Positions 1 to 8,349 of a stretch of 64,000 nt of DNA are shown here, piece by piece. The DNA comes from Paracoxiella cheracis. GTDB lineage: Bacteria > Pseudomonadota > Gammaproteobacteria > Coxiellales > Coxiellaceae. The notes below the pieces were generated by a model. That model saw nothing but the letters and a program-made list of their open reading frames with translations. It had not been told where the DNA came from and did no database searches. Positions within the stretch are counted from its first letter, which is position 1; each line of letters begins with the position of its first letter. The DNA lies in contig NZ_CP186485.1 of assembly GCF_049348705.1 (NCBI RefSeq), forward strand, positions 868,001-932,000. Reading direction: 5' to 3'. The position numbers were made by a program, and so were the translations under genes.

Positions 1-321
1 TTGGACGATGTTATTGCCTATTCTCATTATACTATTTCGCGTGACTTGTTTTTCTCTGGCCACACAGCCACATTAGTCATCATGTTATGTGCAATCAAAA
101 ATCGCTGGGTATTTATTGGTGCCGCTATGATGACCTTGCTGGTTATTGCGCTGTTATTGATTGGGCATCAACATTACTTGTTAGATATTATTTGCGCGCC
201 ATTTTTTGCTGTTATTTGTTATCAAGCTTCCGCACGTTTGAGCCAATTTCTCGTGCCGTTGTTATTACACAGTAAAAAAGAAATACCCGAGTCTGAAATT
301 ATAGATAAAATCGCTGAATAA
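1..321 (+). CDS. Sphingomyelin-synthase-like PAP2-family membrane protein (C-terminal part)
   Basis: The frame is open from base 1 and stops at 319-321, so only the last 106 codons are in the window. The visible part is hydrophobic and polytopic. It carries RDLFFSGHT (residues 14-22) and HQHYLLDI (56-63), which match the two signature blocks of the sphingomyelin-synthase branch of the PAP2 superfamily and supply its His-His-Asp triad. That family moves a phospho head group onto ceramide or a diacylglycerol at the membrane. The gene converges on the ceramide-type genes next door, its stop abutting theirs at 321/322. I infer a sphingolipid head-group transferase; an ordinary PAP2 phosphatase is the alternative. 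Confidence 0.6.
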   Translation: MDDVIAYSHYTISRDLFFSGHTATLVIMLCAIKNRWVFIGAAMMTLLVIALLLIGHQHYLLDIICAPFFAVICYQASARLSQFLVPLLLHSKKEIPESEIIDKIAE

Positions 322-1455
322 TTAGAGCGGCATTTCATAGATGCGATAGGTTTTGTAGCATTTTGCACCGAGGCTCTCGATGGCGGAATTCATCGCATAA
401 TTATTTTCTAAGATCCAGGATAGTTCTGCTGCACGTGCGTTTAATTCACGCATTACGGCTTCAGTTTTTTGATACAGAATCGGCGCAAGCCCAGCGGCTT
501 GGTATTGTTTTTTGACGCCTAGCGTAATAATGCGATAGGTATCGATAGACGGTTTTACTTTTGTAAACCACAACAGTTTTATGAGGCCAAACGGCAGTAA
601 CCGACCATTGCGAATGCGTTTGGTAATTTGATTTAAATTGGGTACGGCGAGGCTGAAGCCAACGGGTTCGCCATCGACTTCCACCATGACGCAGAGTCGT
701 GGATCAATAATTGCTTTGAGTTCTTTTGACATGTGGTCGAACTCAGCGCGTGTCATCGGCACAAAGCCCCAGTTTTTTTCCCAGGCATTGTTATAGATTT
801 CAAATAATCGATCCACTTCATTTTTAAAATCTTTCAGGTTTAACGAACGAAAGGTATAGCGTTTTTGTGCAATTTTTTTATTGGCAATGCGCACACGGCG
901 TTCATCAACGGCATTGTCTTTTGTCGTGCCTAACCATGCAAAGAGATCTTTTGCCTTATTGAAACCATATTGGTCGACGAGTTTGGCATAATAGGGTGGG
1001 TTCATCGGCATCATAAAATAAGGTTCGTATTCAAAACCTGAAACTTGCAGGCCGCATTCATGGTTAGTGGATGGATTCATGGGGCCGCGTAATACATTCA
1101 TGCCGTTTTCTTCACCCCATTTTTTTACGGCATTGAATAGTAACTGGCTCACCGCTTCATCTTCAATCGCTTCAAAAAAACCCCAGAAGCAAGCTTTTTC
1201 ATGGTGAAAGCTGTTGTGATTGTCGTCGATGACACCGGCGATGCGTCCAACGCAACGTTTATTGTCGTACACATTCCACATTTTTAATTGGCTGTGTTGA
1301 TAAAAAGGATTTTTTTTAACATTGAGGTAATCCTTAACTGCCATCCGCAAGGGCGGAATCCAGTTGGGATCTTGTTTGAATAATTTCCAGGGTAGGTTAA
1401 TAAAATCACGAAACTGCGGCTGTGTCTTTACGCATTTCAATGTCAGGTTTTTCAT
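322..1455 (-). CDS. BcerS/YghO-like GNAT protein, putative bacterial ceramide synthase
   Basis: A 377-residue protein if it starts at the ATG at 1455. An upstream in-frame ATG at 1569 lies deeper inside the preceding gene and is less likely. The opening (DFINLPWKLF, residues 17-26; NWIPPLR, 31-37), VGRIAGVIDD (69-78), FWGFFEA (90-96) and RGPMNPSTNHECG (123-135) match the YghO/BcerS-like GNAT family. Caulobacter bCerS belongs to this family and N-acylates the long-chain base to make (dihydro)ceramide. The start overlaps the end of the serine palmitoyltransferase-like gene by 50 bp, implying translational coupling. The ceramide synthase role is inferred from family plus neighbours. Confidence 0.72.
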   Translation of the reverse strand: MKNLTLKCVKTQPQFRDFINLPWKLFKQDPNWIPPLRMAVKDYLNVKKNPFYQHSQLKMWNVYDNKRCVGRIAGVIDDNHNSFHHEKACFWGFFEAIEDEAVSQLLFNAVKKWGEENGMNVLRGPMNPSTNHECGLQVSGFEYEPYFMMPMNPPYYAKLVDQYGFNKAKDLFAWLGTTKDNAVDERRVRIANKKIAQKRYTFRSLNLKDFKNEVDRLFEIYNNAWEKNWGFVPMTRAEFDHMSKELKAIIDPRLCVMVEVDGEPVGFSLAVPNLNQITKRIRNGRLLPFGLIKLLWFTKVKPSIDTYRIITLGVKKQYQAAGLAPILYQKTEAVMRELNARAAELSWILENNYAMNSAIESLGAKCYKTYRIYEMPL

Positions 1456-2683
1456 GAGTGCATCCCAAATAATTCCATATTTCAATAATTGCTTTAGCAG
1501 AGTAATCCAGTTGTTCTTTTTGATGGCTGCAGTTAATGAACAAACGTAATCTCGCTTTATTTTTTGCAACGCTAGGGAAAATTAAAGGATAAACTAAGAT
1601 CCCTTTTTCTTTTAATAGCCAACAAAATTCAACAGCTTTGTCACTATCGCCAACCATGATTGGAATGATGGGTGTATTGTGATTTTCACCGATATCGACA
1701 TTTGCATTTTGCAGCGCTGTTCTCATATAACGTGCATTATCATGTAACTGGGTAACGCGCTCAGGTTCTTGTTGTAATAATTTTAACGAGGCCAAGGCGG
1801 CTGCGGTGTTGGCGGGTGTAATACCGGCGGAATATAAAAATCCGTCTGCATTGAATTTTAAAAATTCGACGAGCTCTTTCGAGCCAGCGATATAGCCACC
1901 ACAGCTAGCGAGTGCTTTGCTCAATGTGCCCATCCAGATGTCTACATCGTTTGGATCTATACCAAAGTGCTCTTGGATGCCACGACCGGTTTTACCGAGT
2001 ACGCCAAATGAGTGAGCCTCGTCAATCATAAGGCTTGCATCATATTGTTTTTTGAGTTCGATAATTTTTGGGATATCTGGGATATCACCATCCATGCTGA
2101 ATAATCCCTCAGTACAGATGAGCGCTCGCTTGTATTCACCACGATACTTTTTCAAAATTCTGGCAAGATCATCAACATCATTATGTGCAAATGGGTAACA
2201 AGTTGCACCCGAATATTGTGCTCCTAATAATGCACTGTTGTGAGTCAACGCATCGTGCACGATGAGATCCTTCTTGCCGAACAGCGTTGTAATTGCGGCA
2301 ATGTTTGTCGCATGACCAGCGGTAAACACCACACTGTCGTCTACATTTAGCATGGCAGCAATGGCTTCTTCAAGTTCGTGATGGATGACTTTTTCACCCG
2401 AAACAATACGGCTAGCTGAAACAGAAGTGCCATACTGTCTAATGGCTTTAATCACTGCTTCAATGACAGCCGGATCACCAGAGGTATTTAAATAGTTATA
2501 ACCCGAAAAATTGATATACTCTTTAGAATCCATGGTTAGGGTTGCGTTGGAAGTATCAACGCTTTGCATAAAATAGAAATCAGCATATTTTGGGTACTGC
2601 TGTATTCGAGCGATAAATTTTTTATAGAGTGGAAAATTTTTAAGCATGGAATTTTTTGATATACCTTTACCAAGTTGACTCAC
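1406..2683 (-). CDS. spt: Serine palmitoyltransferase-like alpha-oxoamine synthase
   Basis: A 425-residue PLP-dependent fold-type I enzyme of the alpha-oxoamine synthase family, which condenses an amino acid with an acyl-CoA. Visible landmarks are the Asp of DEAH (D221) that contacts the PLP ring, and the Schiff-base lysine in GTLSKALAS (about K256). The predicted start is a GTG at 2683; an ATG at 2647 is the alternative. KBL and BioF are relatives, but the neighbours, a BcerS-like acyltransferase downstream and a CerR-like dehydrogenase 1 bp upstream, favour serine palmitoyltransferase, the first step of sphingoid base synthesis. Confidence 0.78.
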   Translation of the reverse strand: MSQLGKGISKNSMLKNFPLYKKFIARIQQYPKYADFYFMQSVDTSNATLTMDSKEYINFSGYNYLNTSGDPAVIEAVIKAIRQYGTSVSASRIVSGEKVIHHELEEAIAAMLNVDDSVVFTAGHATNIAAITTLFGKKDLIVHDALTHNSALLGAQYSGATCYPFAHNDVDDLARILKKYRGEYKRALICTEGLFSMDGDIPDIPKIIELKKQYDASLMIDEAHSFGVLGKTGRGIQEHFGIDPNDVDIWMGTLSKALASCGGYIAGSKELVEFLKFNADGFLYSAGITPANTAAALASLKLLQQEPERVTQLHDNARYMRTALQNANVDIGENHNTPIIPIMVGDSDKAVEFCWLLKEKGILVYPLIFPSVAKNKARLRLFINCSHQKEQLDYSAKAIIEIWNYLGCTHEKPDIEMRKDTAAVS

Positions 2684-2684
2684 T

Positions 2685-3671
2685 TTATATCCATCCTTGT
2701 TGTTTATACCAATTTAACGTTTTTATTGCCCCGGTGTTCCAATCGGTGTTTGCAGCCCAGCGGAGTTGTGTATTCGCAAGTTGGCTGTTACAACTCCAGT
2801 CTTCCTGCACCAACTCTTGTAATTTATCTTTCCCTAGCATCGTTGGTTTTTTCAGCAAAGCTGCATACTTATCAACAATTCCCAATCCAAATTTTAACGC
2901 TTTCGTTGGAATGGGGACGTTAAATAGGCGCCTAACATTTAGGGCATCCTTGAGAACCCCGATTAAATCATGAATTAAATAGGCATGTCCATCATCGATG
3001 AAATAACTATTGCCACTATTTTTATCATTTTTCATAGCGTGCATTATAGCATTTACAGCGTCTTCTACATAAATCACGCTAAGTTTTTTATTTTGCGACA
3101 AAAAGCTTGGCCAAATGCGCCATGATACTAATTTGAACAAAATAAGGCATTCACGATCGCTTGGACCGTAGATCGCCGGCGGGCGCACAATAGTAATAGG
3201 TAATTGATTTATAAAGCGCTGAATACGTTTTTCTGCTTCGAGTTTGCTCTTGCCGTAATTGCTCACTGGACGAGCTGCTTCTATGGGCATACTTGCTTGT
3301 TGACCCACATTTGGACCCATTGCTGCCAGACTTGAGATGTGTACAAAGCGCTTGATTTGGTGAGTTGATTTTACAACGGCTTCCAGTAAGTTTTCTGTGC
3401 CCTGAGCATTCACATGATAAAACTGTTGGGGATGGTAAGCTTTGACCAGTCCTGCGCAATGAATGACATAATCCACCCCGTCGAGGGCCCTAGAAAGCGC
3501 GTCAGGCTCTCGTATATCCCCAAGAGCCAGTTCTAGATTAGCTACGTTCGATAATTTGGAAACGGATGTTTTTCGAACGAGTGCACGAACGCTATAGCCA
3601 GATTTGATTAAAAATTCAACAAGGTGAGAGCCTAAAAAACCCGTGGCCCCTGTAACTAATACTTTCTCCAT
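2685..3671 (-). CDS. CerR-like NAD(P)-dependent epimerase/dehydratase-family reductase
   Basis: A 328-residue extended short-chain dehydrogenase. It has a Rossmann motif GATGFLG (residues 8-14) and the catalytic Tyr-Lys pair in NYGKSK (Y139, K143). In bacterial ceramide clusters an enzyme of this type, CerR, reduces the 3-keto group of the sphingolipid intermediate. It is the first gene of the minus-strand unit and its stop is 1 bp from the next start, so the three genes look like one operon. Sugar epimerases share the fold, so the CerR assignment rests on context. Confidence 0.72.
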   Translation of the reverse strand: MEKVLVTGATGFLGSHLVEFLIKSGYSVRALVRKTSVSKLSNVANLELALGDIREPDALSRALDGVDYVIHCAGLVKAYHPQQFYHVNAQGTENLLEAVVKSTHQIKRFVHISSLAAMGPNVGQQASMPIEAARPVSNYGKSKLEAEKRIQRFINQLPITIVRPPAIYGPSDRECLILFKLVSWRIWPSFLSQNKKLSVIYVEDAVNAIMHAMKNDKNSGNSYFIDDGHAYLIHDLIGVLKDALNVRRLFNVPIPTKALKFGLGIVDKYAALLKKPTMLGKDKLQELVQEDWSCNSQLANTQLRWAANTDWNTGAIKTLNWYKQQGWI

Positions 3672-3793
3672 TTAAAACCCATCGTAAATTTGGACACCGT
3701 TTGAGCACGGTACATCATACCATTTAGAGAGATGATTATGTAATATTAAATGCTACAATCATAAAATATCGAAATGATCATTGCAGGGAAGAT

Positions 3794-5125
3794 ATGACTA
3801 GTTACATAACCGCGATTGGTACCGCTCTGCCGGAGCGCAGAGCGTCTCAAGAGGAGGCGGGCACATTAATTGCTGACGCGATGGAATTAAGTCCAAAGCA
3901 AAAGAAAATATTGCATTGGATGTATAAAAAGGCAGCGATCGATGCGCGCCATGGAGAGCGAAGCGAAGGCGCGTATTCCGCGGTAGGCTCGGATTTTTTG
4001 CCGAGCGTAAGCGACTGCAAAAAATCTTTACGAGCCGTCAAGTCATTTGAGAGCCCGTGCGTAGTCGAGCCGTGAGGTCGCGGAGCGCGGGCGACGAGGA
4101 CGTCCGCGGCTATTTAAGTTGTCGCGTATTGCGAGTCGATTATTGACAGGGATGGCAATAATCTATCACGAGCATCGCGACACGCTTGTGATTATCGTCA
4201 CTCTGTGGTGAAGGGTTTTTCAGAGCAAAAAAACGATAATACGACATTATCGTTGACCGCAAGCACAGCAACGCGAATGCGCCTTTACGAATTATATGGA
4301 AAGCCACTGGCTACAAAAGCTATTCAAAATGGTATTCCACAAGAAAAATTAGCAACCATTTCGCATTTGATCACGGTCAGTTGTACCGGTATGTATGCGC
4401 CTGGTTTGGGTATCGATCTTATTAAAGCGTTTGATTTGCCGCGTACAATAAAACGCAGCGCCATAAATTTTATGGGATGTTATGCGACTTTTCCAGCATT
4501 AAGGCTGGCGAATTCGATTTGTACCGCGGATCCCGATGCAAAAGTGCTTATCGTTGGTGTTGAATTATGTACATTGCATTTGCAAAAAGAATACAATGAA
4601 GATAATTTATTTGCGAGTGCTATTTTTTCGGATGGTGCGGGTGCATTATTGGTAGAGTCTCAACTCACGGCAGCGAGCAATTTAAAGCTAAATCATTTTT
4701 ATTCTAATATTATTCCTGATGAAGATAACAATATGGCTTGGTACATTCGTGATCTAGGGTTTGATATGAAGTTATCTGCGTATATCCCACACTTATTAAA
4801 TACGGGTATTCGCCCTTTATTGAATGGATTGTTTGAGAGTTTGCGAATTAAAAAGAGTGAAATTGATTATTACGCCATTCATCCGGGTGGTAAAAAAATT
4901 CTAGAGAGTATCGAAGATTGTTTAGAGATTGAATCGAAAAAAAATCAGCAAGCCCATGAAGTTTTACGCGCGTGTGGCAATATGTCATCGGTGACTATTA
5001 CGTTTGTGTTACAAAAAATATTACAGAATATGCAGCAACAAGAATCAATAAATAATATCCTCACTATGGCGTTTGGTCCCGGTTTAACGTTGGAAGCAGC
5101 ATTACTCGAGACTTGTTATGTTTAG
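3794..5125 (+). pseudogene. Type III polyketide synthase, interrupted by a 249-bp element
   Basis: The gene is split at 3940-4188. Upstream codons end ...KKAAI, and the frame resumes as DYRHSVVKGF. Removing 249 bp gives one 360-residue frame, normal for chalcone/stilbene-synthase-type enzymes, which build small polyketides from malonyl-CoA. The catalytic triad is present downstream of the insertion: Cys in VSCTGMYAPG, His in YAIHPGG and Asn in ACGNMSSV. An AGGGAAG ribosome site precedes the ATG. As it stands the coding sequence stops inside the element, so the enzyme should not be made. Apart from the insertion it looks intact, implying recent loss. Confidence 0.88.
3940..4188 (+). mobile_element. 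249-bp structured element, copy 1 (in type III PKS)
   Basis: Begins CGATGCGCGCC and ends CGACACGCTTG, same orientation as the host gene. The flanks GGCAGCGAT and TGATTATCG show no target duplication. Excision of exactly 249 bp rejoins GCG ATT GAT TAT CGT in frame. All forward frames contain stop codons. Confidence 0.93.
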
Positions 5126-5246
5126 GGGTTGATCGATAATTTCGGCCCAATGGAATATTATAACTAATTGATATTAAATGGAAAATTGATTGTACTATAC
5201 TTTTAGCTAGTCAAATTAAACCAGTAACGTTCAGGAGAGGGATATT

Positions 5247-5873
5247 ATGAAGACACTAGTAAGAACAAATTATACGAAATGGTACATGCTTATTGGATTA
5301 TTTGTTTTAATCATCGCCTTTGCTGGCACTTCGTTGGCTGCTCATACAATTACAGTTACCGTGGGCGTGAGTAAAAATTTAGTGGCAAAGCATCCTGTTA
5401 GTGCCATTGGCTATTCAATCGATGCGCGCCATGGAGAGCGAAGCGAAGGCGCGTATTCCGCGGTAGGCTCGGATTTTTTGCCGAGCGTAAGCGACTGCAA
5501 AAAATCTTTACGAGCCGTCAAGTCATTTGAGAGCCCGTGCGTAGTCGAGCCGTGAGGTCGCGGAGCGCGGGCGACGAGGACGTCCGCGGCTATTTAAGTT
5601 GTCGCGTATTGCGAGTCGATTATTGACAGGGATGGCAATAATCTATCACGAGCATCGCGACACGCTTGCAATAATGATAGAGGCCATGGTGCTTTGGGTA
5701 GGACTTACAAAGGTAGCGGACCTGCGGGGGCCAAGTATTCATTTGGCTTTAAGAGTAAAGGTAAGAGTATTAGTTGCGGTCCTAAGGGAGGCGTTACATT
5801 AAACCAAAATAGTACCGTTGTTTTTGACCTTAATAGTAAGGGTCAATGTGTGTTATCAATCACTAAAAAATAA
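5247..5873 (+). pseudogene. Small secreted Gly/Lys-rich protein, interrupted by a 249-bp element
   Basis: A GGAGAGG ribosome site precedes the ATG. The first half encodes a lysine-bearing start, a hydrophobic segment (residues 12-31) and a likely signal-peptidase site after SLAA, so the product should be exported. The frame is broken at 5420-5668. Removing 249 bp rejoins ...GYSINNDRGHG... and continues to the stop at 5871-5873, giving 125 residues ending in SITKK. The C-terminal half is rich in Gly, Ser and Lys (for example SFGFKSKGKSI). I do not recognise the family. The current product would be a signal peptide fused to element-encoded sequence. Confidence 0.75.
5420..5668 (+). mobile_element. 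249-bp structured element, copy 2 (in secreted-protein gene)
   Basis: Same sequence and orientation as copy 1. The flanks are GGCTATTCAAT and CAATAATGAT. The shared CAAT could be chance or a 4-bp duplication, but only removal of all 249 bp, with both CAATs kept, restores the reading frame, so it is not a duplication of target. Confidence 0.92.
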
Positions 5874-5877
5874 TGAG

Positions 5878-6840
5878 TTAGAAGTTTTTTGATCGCGTAT
5901 CATCTTTTTTGGATGATACGCGATTTTTATTTTTCAATGGAATATTTTTTTCTGCTAATAGTCGTTTAATTTTAGGTATCACCTTCTCAGCGGCGTGATA
6001 ACCGGCTAAATACATCGGATATTTTTTTCCTAAATCAAACGTGCCGACTTCACCTAATTTAGGATGAATAACAATCGTTGCATTTTTTTCGCTATATTCG
6101 GTGAGTTTTTTCCACATGATCGCGTAGGCTCGAGAATAGATACTGACTGCATTGATCGGTACATGTTGCGGCAACTGCTCGGCAATATTAATAGCAATAA
6201 TAATGGTTGGGTGTAATTTTTTAGCGAGATCAACTGGGATAGGGTTGGCAACGCCACCGTCTATCAGGACATGACCGTATAAATGCACCGGCTGAACGGC
6301 ACCCGGTAGTGCAGCAGAAGCTAAAATCGCCGGTGCAACAGGACCACTTTCGATAGGATAGGTGGTTCCTGTTTTTAAGTTGGTTGTTGCCACAATTAAC
6401 TTTGTTTTTAATTGCCGAAACGTTTTAGCACGCATATTACGCAGTAAAAACTTTTCTAGATGATAGCCTTCGATGAGGCCACTCGGACTTAAAATATTGG
6501 ATACGTCGGCAAAATCCCAAAAACTTGCATGCATCATAATATCATAGGTTGTTTTGGGGTTATTATTATCTGCATATAAAGCGCCAACAATACAACCCGC
6601 GCTTGCACAAACAATAGCATTAATGGGAATGCCGGCTTGATATAGTGCTTGCAACACACCTAAATGGGCATAACCACGTGCGCCGCCACTTCCGAGTACG
6701 ATGACGACTTGTGGTTTTATTTTTAATTTAACGGGAGGTGGAGGGGTTTGTGGAATCGTAATGTCCGGTTTTATGCCTGCACACGATGTAATGAGCAGGC
6801 TTAACATTAAGACAATAGTTGCTCGTAACTTTGACATCAC
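5878..6840 (-). CDS. Patatin-like phospholipase, predicted lipoprotein, variant nucleophile elbow
   Basis: A 320-residue protein with a lipoprotein signal (LLITSC, lipidated Cys near residue 20) followed by a Pro-rich linker and a patatin domain of the RssA type. The oxyanion loop GSGGARGYAHLG begins near residue 50 and the catalytic Asp lies in LIDGGVANP. The nucleophile elbow reads CASAG (residues 78-82) instead of the usual G-x-S-x-G. The serine (S80) and last Gly are kept, but the first Gly is Cys. The enzyme would hydrolyse acyl esters of phospholipids at the envelope. Whether the variant elbow is active cannot be told from sequence. Confidence 0.85.
   Translation of the reverse strand: MMSKLRATIVLMLSLLITSCAGIKPDITIPQTPPPPVKLKIKPQVVIVLGSGGARGYAHLGVLQALYQAGIPINAIVCASAGCIVGALYADNNNPKTTYDIMMHASFWDFADVSNILSPSGLIEGYHLEKFLLRNMRAKTFRQLKTKLIVATTNLKTGTTYPIESGPVAPAILASAALPGAVQPVHLYGHVLIDGGVANPIPVDLAKKLHPTIIIAINIAEQLPQHVPINAVSIYSRAYAIMWKKLTEYSEKNATIVIHPKLGEVGTFDLGKKYPMYLAGYHAAEKVIPKIKRLLAEKNIPLKNKNRVSSKKDDTRSKNF
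5892..5930 (+). terminator. Rho-independent terminator overlapping the end of the patatin gene
   Basis: A perfect 13-bp stem (ATCGCGTATCATC at 5892-5904 with its complement at 5912-5924), a T-rich loop, then TTTTTATTTTT. It ends the plus-strand unit 5247-5873. It also encodes the last residues of the convergent patatin gene, so one sequence serves as terminator and coding region. Confidence 0.75.
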
Positions 6841-6856
6841 GATCCCACTAATTTTC

Positions 6857-7459
6857 TTAGCTAAAGTGATAGGTCAGACCCGTGCTCACCAAGCCTGCAC
6901 TAGCAATACCGTAGACAAAGCCTTGGTATTGAACAGTTAAATCAAGCTTTGGTGTGATCGCATATGCCATACCTATACCAGTAAATGGTAGAACAATGTT
7001 CGGCGAAGAGTGTTTACCAACCGTTTTATCTTTTAGATTAACATCTGCATACGCTACACCCAATTTAAATAAGAAGCTGAAATTATTTTTAATGGGTAAG
7101 GTGTAGCGCGCCACTAAATAAGGTACGTTAGCATTTGTATATTCAGAATGGTTTTCTGCTGTTTCAAATGTTGCATAACTTTGTATGAAACCACCTTCTA
7201 GTGCCCAATGATAATTAAAGTTATATCCAAGTGCTGCACCCCAGCCCCAACCTCAAAAACCTTCATGACTAAAGCTACCGGCAGATGAAAAAATACCGAG
7301 ATAGTATAAGTTGGTACCGATATCACCTTCGGCATAAAGACCGGTATGATGATTCCAATGTGTATCGGTGCCTTGTGAATTTGTTGCTGTATTTGCAAAA
7401 GCGGCACTCATTGAAAGGCCACAAATGGGAAGTAATAAAAGGGGAGCGTATTTACGCAT
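6857..7459 (-). pseudogene. Outer-membrane beta-barrel protein with one in-frame TGA
   Basis: A signal peptide (cleavage after AAFA) is followed by alternating aromatic/Gly-rich beta strands and a C-terminal TGLTYHFS, typical of small OmpA/OmpW-like barrels. The frame from the ATG at 7459 is closed by TGA at 7255-7253 (codon 69), but the same frame then runs open to 6857 through GWGWGAALGYNF. A single base change from a sense codon therefore explains the break, and the intact protein would be 200 residues. I see no other lesion. Readthrough is possible but unsupported. The start overlaps the end of the XRE regulator gene by one base. Confidence 0.7.
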
Positions 7460-7692
7460 TATTTTTCTCCTATGTTTTCGTATGTGTTTTCTGGTATAAA
7501 TTCTAAAATATCACCTGGTTGACAGTCCAAATAATTACAGATTGCCTCTAGCGTTGTCAATCGAATTGCTTTCGCCTTACCTGTTTTTAGGGTTGATAAG
7601 TTCTGAGGGGTGATGCCAATAGCATCTGCAAGCTCATTGGATTTCACCTTACGCTTTGCAAGAACGATATCTAAATTAATGACGATAGCCAC
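7459..7692 (-). CDS. XRE-family helix-turn-helix regulator
   Basis: A 77-residue single-domain Cro/CI-type regulator. The helix-turn-helix is in SNELADAIGITPQNLS (about residues 18-33), followed by the usual LTTLEAICNYLDCQPGDILEF block of the YozG-like group. The predicted start is GTG at 7692. It lies 10 bp downstream of a DUF2975 membrane protein, a pairing common in bacteria in which the two are co-transcribed. The target is unknown; the adjoining outer-membrane gene is a possible one. Confidence 0.9.
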   Translation of the reverse strand: MAIVINLDIVLAKRKVKSNELADAIGITPQNLSTLKTGKAKAIRLTTLEAICNYLDCQPGDILEFIPENTYENIGEK

Positions 7693-7702
7693 CCATAAAC
7701 TC

Positions 7703-8230
7703 CTAGACTGTAAGGTCTTGTTCTTCTTTAAGTTTTGCAGCTTCTTCCATAACCCAAGCGATTACGAATAAAACAATGCCGATAATGAGCCCGCGTAAGT
7801 TGCTGATATCAAATTGAATCGCGAGTCGCGTGTGGTCTGTGAAATGAGTCAGAACGTAACTCATTAATATATCGTAAAAAGGGTGAATAATTTCCCAAAT
7901 TAAAATGGTGATGCCAACGATCTTAAGGCAACGTGCGCTGTTGATACCAAAAATATTCCCTCTCTCAAAGTGCTTAAACATGCATGCAAGGCTATAGAGA
8001 ATAATCATGCTGGCTGCCGTTGGGATTAAGCTAGTGAGAAAGCCGTAGCATTTGACCTGAGGGGGTAGTTGATTGAGGTCTGGCACAACGCCGGGCAGCA
8101 GCCTGAGGTTCAGTGATGTAAAAAAAGGTGTATTTGTGAGCCAAGAGACGAGAACCACAATCGGAGCTACCCAAAAGAGAATGAGTAGGATAGTTCGGGA
8201 AATTTGGCTGACAGTTCTGATTCTGTCCAC
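7703..8230 (-). CDS. DUF2975-family membrane protein
   Basis: A 175-residue protein with four hydrophobic segments (near residues 13-35, 60-85, 103-122 and 145-163). The layout is that of DUF2975 proteins, including RGNIFGINSARCLKIVG after the second segment. The predicted start is GTG at 8230. These proteins are regularly encoded next to a small XRE regulator, as here, and may modulate it. No catalytic motif is visible and the biochemical function is unknown. Confidence 0.8.
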   Translation of the reverse strand: MDRIRTVSQISRTILLILFWVAPIVVLVSWLTNTPFFTSLNLRLLPGVVPDLNQLPPQVKCYGFLTSLIPTAASMIILYSLACMFKHFERGNIFGINSARCLKIVGITILIWEIIHPFYDILMSYVLTHFTDHTRLAIQFDISNLRGLIIGIVLFVIAWVMEEAAKLKEEQDLTV

Positions 8231-8349
8231 TAGCAGGGCTCCGTGTTACATGTTGATATAGAGCACGATAACATGCGAGTTATCGAAAAACAATAATAAA
8301 TTATCAATTTTCAATAAAAATTTACTGTTTCATAATAAATCTTTTGTTA

